Positions 17,289-26,696 of a stretch of DNA of 64,000 nucleotides are shown one piece after another. The notes under the pieces were generated by a model, which saw only the letters and a program-made list of their open reading frames with translations, was not told where the DNA came from and searched no databases. The translations under genes were made by a program, and so were the position numbers. Numbering within the stretch: position 1 is the stretch's first letter; every line of letters begins with the position of its first letter. This DNA comes from an uncultured Alphaproteobacteria bacterium (lineage in GTDB: Bacteria; Pseudomonadota; Alphaproteobacteria; Micavibrionales; Micavibrionaceae), in NCBI GenBank assembly GCA_937923625.1, contig CALDTV010000016.1, positions 99,791 to 163,790 of the forward strand, read 5' to 3'.

Positions 17289-18260
17289 TTAACGGCTTGA
17301 TGATGCCACGCGTGTTAAGCCATCGCCTGTTTTTGTGTGCAACCACCAAGCATTTTGGTTGATTGAAAAGATTGGCTTGTAATGACGGACACTAGAAACA
17401 TTAACCGCAGATTTAATTTGATTATCTAACAACATCGCACCTTGATCTGTGTAAACAATTAAAATTGCATGCGGTACATTTTTTTGTAAATCTTGAACAA
17501 TCGCAATGCGTAGGCGGTTTTCAGGAACACCTAGCATTCTTAAAGCCGTATATTTAGCAATCGCAAAATCTTCACAATCACCACCACGCGCGAAAAATTC
17601 GACGGGTGTTGCCCAATAATCAGTCTTGCCGTAATTGGCATTATCGGTGACATATCTTTTTGCGTTCATCATATTATTGACCTGTGTCGCCATTTGATTA
17701 AGCGGCAAATTACGCAAAGATTGTAAATTTTGCTTTAATTGACCAATGGCGCTCTCGCCCTGCGCGGATGATAGCTGTCTGTCAAAACGATTAAACATTG
17801 TTGTCCATTTTGTAAAAGCACTTAACGAGCTTGAACGTTTTTCCGTTGAGCCAAAAAGATTTGGATGGTAAGTCGCTTTTTGAATAGAATTTTGTACCAG
17901 CGAAATTTTACCTGGAACATCCAAAACCTGCCCTGCCCGTGCTTGTTTCGCCGCGCCAAATGACGCAAAAGAGATAAAAACAGCCACACCCGCCATCATA
18001 CAGCGAATCATCATTTGCTCTGCTAATGTGCGACGAATGACATTTTTTGTGACAAGCTGGTTATTTACAAGATAATGACCAAGTTGCTGGCCATTCTCAC
18101 GACTTTTATCTAAGGCTGATTTTAATTCTAAGGGGGACAATGACCCTTCTAGGACCAATAATTCCCCTAAACGGTTTTTCTTCAAACGTGCTTTTAAACG
18201 CGATAAAACGCCTCTATGTGTTTGCTGGCTTGATTTTATATTGTTTGTTAAATATGACAC
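17289..18260 (-). CDS. BTLCP-family protein with an N-terminal MshEN-like domain and a membrane helix
   Basis: 323 residues in three parts. Residues 31-82 (LGELLVLEGSLSPLELKSAL...GHYLVNNQLVTKNVI) resemble the MshEN/GspE N-terminal fold, which in other proteins binds c-di-GMP or partner proteins. Residues 85-103 are a transmembrane helix (MMAGVAVFISFASFGAA). Residues 130-300 are a BTLCP domain with Cys229 (FFARGGDCEDFAIAKY), His264 (PHAILIV) and Asp279 (LLDNQ). An inside sensor-like domain joined to an outside cysteine proteinase is unusual: in the Lap system these functions sit on separate proteins (LapD and LapG). The MshEN assignment is by pattern only. Confidence 0.75.
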   Translation of the reverse strand: MSYLTNNIKSSQQTHRGVLSRLKARLKKNRLGELLVLEGSLSPLELKSALDKSRENGQQLGHYLVNNQLVTKNVIRRTLAEQMMIRCMMAGVAVFISFASFGAAKQARAGQVLDVPGKISLVQNSIQKATYHPNLFGSTEKRSSSLSAFTKWTTMFNRFDRQLSSAQGESAIGQLKQNLQSLRNLPLNQMATQVNNMMNAKRYVTDNANYGKTDYWATPVEFFARGGDCEDFAIAKYTALRMLGVPENRLRIAIVQDLQKNVPHAILIVYTDQGAMLLDNQIKSAVNVSSVRHYKPIFSINQNAWWLHTKTGDGLTRVASSSR

Positions 18261-18642
18261 GTTCGTTACCCCTCAATGCTTACAAATATGATTTGTCCTT
18301 ATTACACACCAATTATGACATATAACAAGTTACTGAATTGTTAAAAATACCATCGCATTTTATATGATTGTGGGTAGAAACCTCTGAAAAACCTACATTT
18401 GTAGGGGAATTACACAAGAATGAGCTTAAAAAATTATGTAATTAAAAAATAAATAGGCATAATTGTAAAAACGAAATCCAGTGCTTTTTATTGTTAAAAA
18501 CATCCTTTCAGCATTCTGTAGGCTATTCTTCCTAAGTAATTTGTTTAAAAAATCGATAATTCCCCCTCTATACGTTAAAAACATTCCCTGATAGAATCAC
18601 CCTGTCTTAAGTATTCGCCAGATTAGAAAAAAGCCCCATCTC
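18261..18642. promoter_or_regulatory. divergent intergenic region
   Basis: 382 AT-rich bases with no gene seen. The only ordered element is the palindrome CCTACATTTGTAGG at 18392-18405, between the BTLCP gene and the lipoprotein gene. It may be an operator; a related TACATATGTA lies at 21581-21590. Confidence 0.3.
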
Positions 18643-19563
18643 ATGAAAAAATCACTGCTCTTATCGCTATCCGCCCTTTCTGTTTCAGCCTGCGGCGCTA
18701 TTGGCCCACACAGCATGCCAACCGGCTATACGTATCATCACGACACTTATAAATCAGCGACCCCACCCGATTCACCCAGAATAACGGCGCAGCAACGCCA
18801 TTATATGGATGCCGCACAAGCAGAACAATTCCGCGAAGGCGTTCATGAACTTGTCAGCCGCCTAACAGCGCGGGCGGGCATGCCGCCAAAGCCTGTTTAT
18901 GTTTTATCACCAGAGCCAATGACAACTTTTTACGCCAATATAGACAATGATTTGCGTGAATCAATGCGTGCCATTGGTTATGCCATTTCTGATATGCCAA
19001 AAGATGCTTATGTTTTTGTGTATGATGCCGCGCTGATTAATCAAGAACGGGGCGCCATCAGCACAGGGGCAGATAACGTTGAGCTAACATTAAAAGTTTT
19101 TAATAAGATTGGCCAAGATGCCCGCTTATTAAGTACAGAGACAGGCCGTTATTTTATTCAAGGGGCAGAGCTTCTTCATATCACGCCGTCGCAATATGAT
19201 ATCATGCCTTCATATTACACGATCAAAAAACAAGCAGAAGGTTATGATCTTATGCAAGAAGAGCCACGAACAGCTTCAACATTAGACGATGATCTTGATA
19301 TGTTAGAAGACCTTGTATTGCCCAAAACAAACGACCCTGTTTTTGCCCCATCAGGCGCTACCGTGCCCATGGGATCCGTTCCTAAACCTTTCATGACGCA
19401 GACAAGATCATCGATTGATACATCAAATTATAATACAGGCCCTTCAAAGGCGATGACGATTAATTCAGGCAAAGTCTCATATGCTGATGATACATTTTCA
19501 TCGCCTGTGCCAACAATTTCAGCACCAAACCAAGCACGTATTTCAAAACAAATGAATTATTAA
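18643..19563 (+). CDS. hypothetical lipoprotein
   Basis: 306 residues. A lipobox (LSALSVSAC, Cys17) marks an exported, lipidated protein. The central part (residues 60-200) is an alpha/beta domain with HELVSRLTARAGMPPKPVYVLSPEPMTTFYANIDNDLRESMRAIGYAI and DAYVFVYDAALI, which looks like an envelope-associated sensor or assembly domain; the last 90 residues are Pro/Ser/Thr-rich and probably disordered. I do not recognise a named family with confidence. No strong ribosome site is visible beyond an AAAAAAG tract. Confidence 0.65.
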   Translation: MKKSLLLSLSALSVSACGAIGPHSMPTGYTYHHDTYKSATPPDSPRITAQQRHYMDAAQAEQFREGVHELVSRLTARAGMPPKPVYVLSPEPMTTFYANIDNDLRESMRAIGYAISDMPKDAYVFVYDAALINQERGAISTGADNVELTLKVFNKIGQDARLLSTETGRYFIQGAELLHITPSQYDIMPSYYTIKKQAEGYDLMQEEPRTASTLDDDLDMLEDLVLPKTNDPVFAPSGATVPMGSVPKPFMTQTRSSIDTSNYNTGPSKAMTINSGKVSYADDTFSSPVPTISAPNQARISKQMNY

Positions 19564-19681
19564 GCCCGTGAATCCTTAGACTCTTAAAGATACAAACATA
19601 TCTATAAAGCTCAAAAAAAGAGCGTTCGCTTATAAAAGTCACACGCGGCAGGTGACGTCTTATTTTATTATTAAAGACTAT

Positions 19682-21418
19682 TTAATTTAGGGCGCTGACG
19701 GCTTTTGCGACGGGCGCAATGGTCAAACATTCATTGAAATAGTTACAAGCGGCTTGAGCTTCTTTTTCATTAAACCCACCAAGGCGCGCACGAAAAACCA
19801 ATCCATCATTCGTTCGAATCGGCACGGCCATGGGGCTTGCCTTCATTAGATCTTTAGGCAATTTCTTCTTTGCTTTATTCAGCGCCTCATCCGTATCAAC
19901 GCGGCTTTTAAACGCGCCAATTTGAATAGCCCATTTGCCTACAACATCCCTTGGGTGCGGTAAATTAGTGGGGCTGACTGTTGTTGTCATGGCAACTGAT
20001 TCTATTTCTATCGAATTTTTTTCTGCGGCTGATTTACTTGTCATTTTGGACACCATGGCATGCCCAACATGGCGCAATGATTTTTCCACGGCTGTTGCAG
20101 GAGCCACACTAGGGCGATATTCCCCCTTATGGACAGCCACCGCAATTAAACCCGTCTCAAGGCGGCGCGATTCCGATGCGTCCGCATCCCCCTCACCAAT
20201 GGCTTCTCCAAAACGCCCTTCCCTTAAGGCTTTACCCAAGGCCGTGTAATCTGGATGAAAACTACTATTTGATTGTGGTTTTTCGTTGGTTGTAATTTTT
20301 GTTGGCGTGCCAAAAGACGCTAAAGAGGTAAAATTCTTTGGCGCAGCCATATTACTGGCAACTTTTTGAGCAGAGCTTTGTGATGGTGCTTGTACAGAGT
20401 CCTGATTACCCGTTTCAATATCTTCAAAAGCAAGCTCTTCAAGCACTTGATTAATAACCTCTGCCTTCGCTTCTGGCTTACGTGGCAGGGGTTTTGGGAC
20501 AATCGGCTTTTGTGCTGCAGATGTCATGACAGCTGCAATTTTTGTACCTGGTTTAGAGGGCGGAACAGGTGGCTGTTTTTGTGGGACAAGGCGCGCATGC
20601 CTTACTTTTGAAAAACCTGCATCCAAAATCTCAGCCATATGATCATTGCGTGTCTTGGAAGAGCGCCCCCCAAAAACAACCCCAATTAAACGCCGCCCAT
20701 TACGATGAGCAGAAGCAACCAAGTTAAATCCCGCAGCATTAATGTAACCCGTTTTAAAACCATCCATGCCAGCATAGCTATTCAATAAACGATTATGATT
20801 ACGGTATGTTTTACCCTTATAGGTAAAGCTTCTTGTAGAAAAATAACGATAATAATGCGGATAACGTTTTAACATGTAGCGCGCCAATTTTGCCATGTCA
20901 CGCGCTGTACTCACTTGGGCAGGATGATGAAGACCATTGGCATTTTTAAATCGCGTATTTCGCATACCAATGGTACGCGCCCGCGCGGTCATCATGGCCG
21001 CAAAACGCGGTTGCGACCCGCCCAATTTTTCAGCCAAAGCAACAGCCACATCATTCGCAGATTTGGTCACTAAAGCATAAATAGCATCTTCAACCTTAAT
21101 GGATGAGCCAGCAGGTAATCCTAATTTACTCGGTACTTGTCTAGCCGCAAGCCCAGATATACGCACGCGCGTGCTCTTGCGAATCTGGCGGCGATCCAAC
21201 GCTTCAAACGTCAATAATAACGTCATCATTTTGGTCAATGATGCGGGATGAAGCGATTTGTCCGCATGCCTTTGTGATAAAATCATGCCCGTATCAGCAT
21301 CCATCACCAAAGAAGCATATTTCTTATTCTCAGATTTCTTGCTACGCGCATCCGCAACAGATGTGACAGCGAAAAACGCTATTGCCACCATCGTAATAAG
21401 GGATAAAATTTTAGGCAC
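19682..21418 (-). CDS. D-alanyl-D-alanine carboxypeptidase (S11) with C-terminal SPOR domain
   Basis: 578 residues. Signal peptide (ILSLITMVAIAFFAVTSVADA). S11 peptidase domain residues 34-280: SxxK as SLTK (Ser60, Lys63), SAN in TKSANDVAVAL, and KTG in MDGFKTGYINAAGFNLV. Trims the terminal D-Ala of peptidoglycan stem peptides. A long Pro/Ala/Ser linker follows (about 285-490), then a SPOR domain (KWAIQIGAFKSRVDTDEAL ... FRARLGGFNEKEAQAACNYF) that binds denuded glycan at the division site. Known alphaproteobacterial DacC/DacF-type enzymes have this architecture. It likely acts at the septum. Confidence 0.93.
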   Translation of the reverse strand: MPKILSLITMVAIAFFAVTSVADARSKKSENKKYASLVMDADTGMILSQRHADKSLHPASLTKMMTLLLTFEALDRRQIRKSTRVRISGLAARQVPSKLGLPAGSSIKVEDAIYALVTKSANDVAVALAEKLGGSQPRFAAMMTARARTIGMRNTRFKNANGLHHPAQVSTARDMAKLARYMLKRYPHYYRYFSTRSFTYKGKTYRNHNRLLNSYAGMDGFKTGYINAAGFNLVASAHRNGRRLIGVVFGGRSSKTRNDHMAEILDAGFSKVRHARLVPQKQPPVPPSKPGTKIAAVMTSAAQKPIVPKPLPRKPEAKAEVINQVLEELAFEDIETGNQDSVQAPSQSSAQKVASNMAAPKNFTSLASFGTPTKITTNEKPQSNSSFHPDYTALGKALREGRFGEAIGEGDADASESRRLETGLIAVAVHKGEYRPSVAPATAVEKSLRHVGHAMVSKMTSKSAAEKNSIEIESVAMTTTVSPTNLPHPRDVVGKWAIQIGAFKSRVDTDEALNKAKKKLPKDLMKASPMAVPIRTNDGLVFRARLGGFNEKEAQAACNYFNECLTIAPVAKAVSALN

Positions 21419-21799
21419 TTTTTTGATATTATCTTCCTAATATTTTTCTGACAAAATTGCTGCCTTTAAAGAAATGAGAAAATTTCTTTAAAAACTAAAC
21501 CAATATAATAACATAATTTCAAAGAAATGGTACGGCTATTAGCTTTAACCTCATATAAAATAAGAACTTACGCCAAAACTTACATATGTAGTCTTACAGG
21601 TTTTTTTCAGTGTTATTATTTTTCATATAAAGATATCGTTAACGTGATAATTTCATGCTTCCATGCCTGATCTAATTGTTTTTTGAGAGTGTTTTCGTTA
21701 TGATATGGCGCGATTGAACTAGGCCTTAAAGTCAAAAAACTTTGGCCTATCACATCTAGAATGAATGATTTTGATAATATAGGCGCATAAAAAATTAAT
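21419..21799. promoter_or_regulatory. divergent intergenic region between dac and clpS
   Basis: 381 AT-rich bases. A palindrome TACATATGTA at 21581-21590 is the only clear element. No RNA gene or small reading frame with a ribosome site was found. Confidence 0.3.
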
Positions 21800-22177
21800 A
21801 TGAATAATGCTATGAGCAACACAATATATAATGATGACCAACCCTCTAAACCTGAGGATGGTGATAATGCGCCGCATGAAAGCCAAGAAACGGGTCTTTT
21901 ATTAAAACCCAAGCCAAAAACAAAAAAACCTTCGATGTATAAGGTTTTGCTTTTGAACGATGATTACACCCCCATGGAATTTGTAGTTCATATTTTGGAA
22001 AGATTTTTCAATAAAAATAGACAAGAAGCAACGGACGTTATGTTGCATGTTCACCGTCGCGGCGTGGGTATTTGCGGCATATTCACCTACGAAGTTGCCG
22101 AAACAAAAGTTGCCCAAGTCATGGATTTCGCCCGCGCAAATGAACAACCACTGCAATGTACGATGGAGAAGGAATAA
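21800..22177 (+). CDS. clpS: ATP-dependent Clp protease adaptor ClpS
   Basis: 125 residues; a 45-residue variable N-terminus then the ClpS core: [80 protein letters not shown]. The [10 protein letters not shown] and HRRG motifs form the N-degron pocket. ClpS hands N-end-rule substrates to ClpA, which is the next gene, starting two bases after the ClpS stop. The window also holds aat, which makes such N-degrons by adding Leu/Phe, so substrate maker, adaptor and unfoldase are all present. Confidence 0.96.
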   Translation: MNNAMSNTIYNDDQPSKPEDGDNAPHESQETGLLLKPKPKTKKPSMYKVLLLNDDYTPMEFVVHILERFFNKNRQEATDVMLHVHRRGVGICGIFTYEVAETKVAQVMDFARANEQPLQCTMEKE

Positions 22178-22179
22178 AT

Positions 22180-24483
22180 ATGTTATCCCGCAATCTTGAG
22201 CAAACACTTCATAAAGCCTTATCCGAAGCGACAAGTCGTACCCACGAATATGCCACGTTGGAGCATTTGTTATTGGCATTAACGCATGATCAAGATGCGA
22301 TGGCAGTATTACGTTCTTGCGGAATCAAGCTGGATAATATTCGTGAAGAATTAACCAACCATGTTGATCGGGAACTAACTTATTTAAAATCAGAAGACGC
22401 CGAAGAAGCCAAGCCGACCACAGCTTTCCAGCGTGTGTTACAACGCGCCGCCATTCATGTTCAATCATCCGGGCGCGAAGAAGTTACAGGCGCGAATGTT
22501 TTGGTCGCCCTATTTTCTGAGCGTGAAAGTCACGCTGTTTACTTCTTACAAGAACAAGACATGACGCGTTTTGATGCGGTCAATTATATTTCCCACGGTA
22601 TCGCAAAAGTGCCGGGCGTGGAAACATCGCCCGCCGCGCCAACAGGAACAGACGAAAATAATGAAGAAGCAGAAGGCACAAAGACAGGACAAGAAGCCTT
22701 AAACGCCTATTGCAAAAACCTCAACGACAAAGCCCGTGAGGGTAAAATTGATACATTGATTGGCCGTGATAAAGAGGTCAACCGCACCATCCAAATTCTG
22801 TGCCGCCGCACAAAAAACAACCCGCTTTACGTCGGTGACCCGGGCGTTGGTAAAACGGCCATCGCTGAAGGCTTAGCCAAGAAGATCAATGACAATGACG
22901 TGCCCGAAGTTCTAAAAGAAGCCGTTATTTTCTCACTTGATATGGGCGCCTTATTGGCGGGAACACGCTATCGCGGTGATTTTGAAGAGCGTTTAAAAGC
23001 TGTTTTAAAAGAGTTAGAGACAATGCCGCACGCCGTTTTATTCATTGATGAAATTCATACGATCATTGGCGCAGGCGCAACCAGTGGCGGCGCAATGGAT
23101 GCATCAAACCTATTAAAACCAAGCTTATCCAACGGTACATTGCGCTGTGTTGGATCGACCACTTACAAAGAATACCGCAATCATTTTGAAAAAGACCGCG
23201 CATTGGTTCGTCGTTTTCAAAAAATTGATGTGGAAGAACCCTCCATTGATGAAGCGATTAAAATCCTTCAAGGGCTCAAAAAATATTACCAAGACCATCA
23301 TAAAATTGAATATACAGATGACGCCATAAAAGCAGCCGTAGAATTATCAGCAAAATATATGGGGGATCGTAAACTCCCCGATAAAGCTATCGATATCATC
23401 GACGAAGTTGGTGCGGCACAGATGCTCGTGCCTGAAGAAAAACGTAAGAAAGTTATTGATCTAAAAGACATTGAAGATGTTGTAGCGGCCATTGCACGCA
23501 TCCCTACCAAATCACTGACCAAAGATGATAAATCCGCGCTTAAAAATATGGAGCGCGATTTAAAGACATTGGTATTTGATCAAGATGAAGCGATTGAAAC
23601 ATTGGCAGATGCTATTAAACTCTCTCGTGCTGGCCTACGCGATCCAGACAAGCCCATTGGCTGTTATTTATTCTCTGGCCCGACGGGTGTGGGTAAAACC
23701 GAAGTCGCAAAACAACTCGCGTTATCTATGGGCGTGGATTTAGCGCGCTTTGATATGTCTGAATATATGGAGCGTCACTCTGTGGCCCGTATGATCGGCT
23801 CACCACCAGGATACGTAGGGTACGAACAAGGCGGTTTACTAACAGATAAAGTCGATCAAACTCCACATTGTGTTTTACTGCTGGATGAAATCGAAAAAGC
23901 TCACCCAGATATTTACAATATTCTGTTGCAAGTCATGGATTACGGTAAGCTGACGGATAATAACGGCAAGACCATTGATTTTCGCAATGTCGTCCTGATC
24001 ATGACCACCAATGCCGGCGCCGCAGAGCTTGCCAAAGCCCCTGTTGGGTTTGAACGTGAAATGCGCGTTGATGAAGATAAAGAAGCGATCAATAAAATGT
24101 TTTCGCCTGAATTTAGAAACCGCCTAGATGCGATTGTCCCGTTTAAGGCCTTATCGCAAGGCACAGTTGCCAAAGTCGTTGATAAATTCATCGCTCAATT
24201 AGAAGCGCAACTATCCGAAAAGAATGTTGCCATTCAACTGAGTGATGCGGCACGCGATTACTTAGCCAAAAAAGGCTATGATCCTGCCATGGGTGCACGG
24301 CCATTAGGGCGCGTTATCCAAGAAAAGATCAAAAAAGAATTAGCCGAAGAAGTTCTATTTGGGAAATTAATCAATGGTGGCACAGTCAAAATTGACGCGA
24401 AAAACAATGCGCTAAAATTTAGCTACGTCAAAGCTCCAGAAGAAAAAAAGAAAAAACCCACCAGTAAAGAAACGGTCAAATAA
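22180..24483 (+). CDS. clpA: ATP-dependent Clp protease ATP-binding subunit ClpA
   Basis: 767 residues from ATG 22180, with GGAGAAGGAA upstream; an earlier in-frame ATG lies inside clpS. Clp_N repeats ([32 protein letters not shown]), then D1 AAA+ with Walker [16 protein letters not shown], Walker [20 protein letters not shown], and D2 with [38 protein letters not shown] and the sensor block [21 protein letters not shown]. Unfolds substrates and feeds them to ClpP (not in window). Translationally close to clpS. Full length compared with E. coli ClpA (758). Confidence 0.97.
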   Translation: MLSRNLEQTLHKALSEATSRTHEYATLEHLLLALTHDQDAMAVLRSCGIKLDNIREELTNHVDRELTYLKSEDAEEAKPTTAFQRVLQRAAIHVQSSGREEVTGANVLVALFSERESHAVYFLQEQDMTRFDAVNYISHGIAKVPGVETSPAAPTGTDENNEEAEGTKTGQEALNAYCKNLNDKAREGKIDTLIGRDKEVNRTIQILCRRTKNNPLYVGDPGVGKTAIAEGLAKKINDNDVPEVLKEAVIFSLDMGALLAGTRYRGDFEERLKAVLKELETMPHAVLFIDEIHTIIGAGATSGGAMDASNLLKPSLSNGTLRCVGSTTYKEYRNHFEKDRALVRRFQKIDVEEPSIDEAIKILQGLKKYYQDHHKIEYTDDAIKAAVELSAKYMGDRKLPDKAIDIIDEVGAAQMLVPEEKRKKVIDLKDIEDVVAAIARIPTKSLTKDDKSALKNMERDLKTLVFDQDEAIETLADAIKLSRAGLRDPDKPIGCYLFSGPTGVGKTEVAKQLALSMGVDLARFDMSEYMERHSVARMIGSPPGYVGYEQGGLLTDKVDQTPHCVLLLDEIEKAHPDIYNILLQVMDYGKLTDNNGKTIDFRNVVLIMTTNAGAAELAKAPVGFEREMRVDEDKEAINKMFSPEFRNRLDAIVPFKALSQGTVAKVVDKFIAQLEAQLSEKNVAIQLSDAARDYLAKKGYDPAMGARPLGRVIQEKIKKELAEEVLFGKLINGGTVKIDAKNNALKFSYVKAPEEKKKKPTSKETVK

Positions 24484-24529
24484 AACCGTTATTTTAACTC
24501 GGCATAAATGAGCCTAAAATCAAAAGGTT

Positions 24530-24623
24530 TCGTCATTACGAGGAGCCCTTGCGACGCAGTAATCTAGAGTTTATCAGAACCACTCTAGATTGTTTTGCCT
24601 GAATAAATTGCTTCTCAATGACG
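24530..24623. repeat. palindromic intergenic repeat (Rickettsiales-type family)
   Basis: About 94 bases with nested inverted arms: outer TCGTCATTACGAGGAGC against a mirrored end TTCTCAATGACGA, and inner AATCTAGAGT / ACTCTAGATT around an 11-base loop. The TCATTGCGAGGAG ... AATCTAGA ... CAATGACGA pattern is a widely dispersed palindromic repeat in Rickettsiales and other bacteria. It lies just after clpA and could fold into a long hairpin that ends transcription. Confidence 0.7.
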
Positions 24624-24693
24624 AGAGCGCCACCTTCACAGGAGAGGCATAGTTTTTGTCTCAATTAAGATTGCGCATTATTTACAGGGCAAA

Positions 24694-25158
24694 CTATTTA
24701 ATCTCAAAAACCGCATCTATTTCAACGGCAAAACCCGCTGGTAAGGACGGTGCACCCACGGCAAAACGGGCATGCTTACCACGTTCTTCGCCCAAGGCGG
24801 CAACCATCAAATCTGACGCAGCGTTAATGACCAAAGATTGATCCGTAAAATCAGGCGTGCAATTCACAAAACCACCAAGTTTTACGCAACGTACAACGCG
24901 GCTCCAATCCCCTTCAACGGCGTCACAAACTTGGCGCAAGACATTCAGCCCGCATTGCTCCGCCGCCGCGCCTGCGGTTTGCATGTCAACATCAATACCG
25001 ACCTTGCCCTTAAAGTCTTGATCGCTGCCTATAGGTACTTGTCCTGCGACGAAAACCATATTGCCCGCCGTCACAAAAGGAAGATAGTTGAATAATGGCG
25101 GCGCAGATTCAGGCAAAATGAATCCTCGTTCTTTAAGATTAGCGATAACATCAGACAT
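24694..25158 (-). CDS. RidA/YjgF-family protein
   Basis: 154 residues, slightly longer than the ~130-residue RidA core. NYLPFVTAGNMVFVAGQVPIG, QCGLNVLRQVCDAVEGDWSRVVRCVKLGGFVNCTPDF and GKHARFAVGAPSLPAGFAVEIDAVFEI follow the family pattern. The arginine that binds the carboxylate in true RidA is replaced in the near C-terminal block (HARFAVGAPSLPAG), so it belongs to one of the YjgF subgroups with unknown substrate. RidA proteins hydrolyse reactive enamine/imine intermediates. Encoded alone, convergent with clpA. Confidence 0.88.
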   Translation of the reverse strand: MSDVIANLKERGFILPESAPPLFNYLPFVTAGNMVFVAGQVPIGSDQDFKGKVGIDVDMQTAGAAAEQCGLNVLRQVCDAVEGDWSRVVRCVKLGGFVNCTPDFTDQSLVINAASDLMVAALGEERGKHARFAVGAPSLPAGFAVEIDAVFEIK

Positions 25159-25291
25159 CGTATTTTTCCTTTATAATAAGCGCTTACGCGCTTTTGCGTG
25201 AGGACGCTTTTGCGATAAGCATGGTTTAATCTTGATTTCTCCCCTGTTTTACGTCATTTCTTATGGGGACTAAAGACCTAAAGGAAATGAG

Positions 25292-25687
25292 ATGGGATTA
25301 TTTAGCTTTTTGGGCGTTTTATCGCCTGTGCATATGAACATGACAAAGCTTTTCAGCCGCACAACATCTGTTGGTGTGGATTCCTTTGGCAATAAATATT
25401 TCACCGCAAAACCGCGCAAAGGTTATAAACGTGAACGTCGCTGGGTCATATATAAAGGCGCACCAGAAGCGACAAAGATCCCACCTGAATGGCATGGTTG
25501 GATGCATCATCAAACAGATGTGATCCCGAGCAGTGATAACAAATCATTCCGCCGCAAATGGCAAAAACCGCATCAGCAGAATATGACAGGAACGAATGAA
25601 GCCTACCGCCCCCCTGGACATATTTTAAAAGGTGGCAAGCGCGAAAAAGCGACAGGTGATTATGAGGCATGGACCCCGCCCGAATAA
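25292..25687 (+). CDS. NDUFA12-family complex I accessory protein
   Basis: 131 residues. Family signature: DSFGNKYFTAKPRKGYKRERRWVIYKG, IPPEWHGWMHHQTD and KWQKPHQQNMTGTNEAYRPPGHI. NDUFA12 is an accessory subunit of NADH:ubiquinone oxidoreductase found in mitochondria and alphaproteobacteria, which supports the taxonomic call. It begins a four-gene plus-strand group (NDUFA12, mlaD, DUF2155) followed by convergent aat, an order common in alphaproteobacteria. AAAGGAAATGAG provides a good ribosome site. Confidence 0.95.
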   Translation: MGLFSFLGVLSPVHMNMTKLFSRTTSVGVDSFGNKYFTAKPRKGYKRERRWVIYKGAPEATKIPPEWHGWMHHQTDVIPSSDNKSFRRKWQKPHQQNMTGTNEAYRPPGHILKGGKREKATGDYEAWTPPE

Positions 25688-25729
25688 ATTTAAAAAAACT
25701 TTTTTAAAAAAGTTTAAGGAGAAAAAAAG

Positions 25730-26200
25730 ATGAAACGTAATGTAATTGAAACAGTTTTAGGTGCCGTTGTTTTGGGCATAGCTTTCTTATTTTTAGCATT
25801 TAGCTATTCATCCGCCAGCATGGGGTCGCAAAATGGATATGATGTCAAAGCCAATTTTTCGGGTGTCGGGGGGCTTTCTGTGGGTGATAAAGTCGTCATT
25901 AGTGGCGTTAAAGTTGGTCAAGTTTCCAAAATTGAATTAAATAAAGAAAAATTCTTGGCTGAAGTAACAATGGACATTGATAAACAATATCAATTGCCTG
26001 ATGACACCGCAGCCTTTATTTCTAGTGAGAGCTTACTGGGCGGTCTTTATATGCAATTAGAGCCTGGCGCATCAGAAGAAATGATTGAAGCGGGCGGTTT
26101 GATCGAATACACACAAGCCCCACAAAATTTAGAACAGCTTCTGGGTCAGTTCATCTTTAGCATGCAAGATAAAGATGACAGCAAAGAAGAAGCGAAATAA
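25730..26200 (+). CDS. mlaD: outer-membrane lipid asymmetry protein MlaD (MCE domain)
   Basis: 156 residues. One N-terminal transmembrane helix (residues 8-26, VLGAVVLGIAFLFLAFSYS) and one MCE domain: YDVKANFSGVGGLSVGDKVVISGVKVGQVSKIEL ... AAFISSESLLGGLYMQLEPG. MlaD forms a hexamer in the periplasm that carries phospholipids between the MlaFE ABC transporter and MlaC. The other mla genes are absent, as is usual for this alphaproteobacterial cluster. AAGGAG precedes the ATG. Confidence 0.93.
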   Translation: MKRNVIETVLGAVVLGIAFLFLAFSYSSASMGSQNGYDVKANFSGVGGLSVGDKVVISGVKVGQVSKIELNKEKFLAEVTMDIDKQYQLPDDTAAFISSESLLGGLYMQLEPGASEEMIEAGGLIEYTQAPQNLEQLLGQFIFSMQDKDDSKEEAK

Positions 26201-26686
26201 ATGCCTTTGCGTTTGCCGTATTTTTTAAGCTTCTTCATCAGCATCTGTATTGCTTTATTTTCTTTTCATCATAAAGCTACCGCGCAGAGTGCCACGATTG
26301 ATTACCCGATTGTAAAATTGCAGGTTTTGGATAAATCAACTGCTCGCACGTCAACTTTTGATGCGAAAGTCGGCACCACCATTGAATATGGATCAATCTT
26401 TATAAAAATACAGGCCTGCCGCAAATCAGAGCCCCTAGAAAAACCAGAGAGCGCATCATTTTTACAAATCTGGGAAGTGCCAATTAACGCAGAAAAATCA
26501 GAATGGGTTTTTTCAGGTTGGATGTTTGCCTCCTCCCCCGCTTTATCTGCGATGGATCATTCCGTGTATGATGTTTGGGTTTTGGATTGCGTAACAAAAG
26601 AAAAGCCCAAGAACAAAGCACCTGAAGTAAAAATAGAAAATATCGAAGACGTATCACAAGAGTTGGTAGCCCCAGAAGATAATTAA
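26201..26686 (+). CDS. DUF2155 domain protein, exported
   Basis: 161 residues with a signal peptide (YFLSFFISICIALFSFHHKATAQ). The domain has VKLQVLDKSTARTSTFDAKVGTTIEYGSIFIKIQACRKSEPLEKPESASFLQIWEV, WVFSGWMFASSPALSAMDHSVYDVWVLDC, which matches DUF2155 of alphaproteobacteria (conserved cysteines at about residues 73 and 136, Trp-rich core). Function unknown; constant location next to mlaD suggests an envelope role. Its ATG starts directly after the mlaD stop. Confidence 0.85.
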   Translation: MPLRLPYFLSFFISICIALFSFHHKATAQSATIDYPIVKLQVLDKSTARTSTFDAKVGTTIEYGSIFIKIQACRKSEPLEKPESASFLQIWEVPINAEKSEWVFSGWMFASSPALSAMDHSVYDVWVLDCVTKEKPKNKAPEVKIENIEDVSQELVAPEDN

Positions 26687-26696
26687 AAAATTACTT

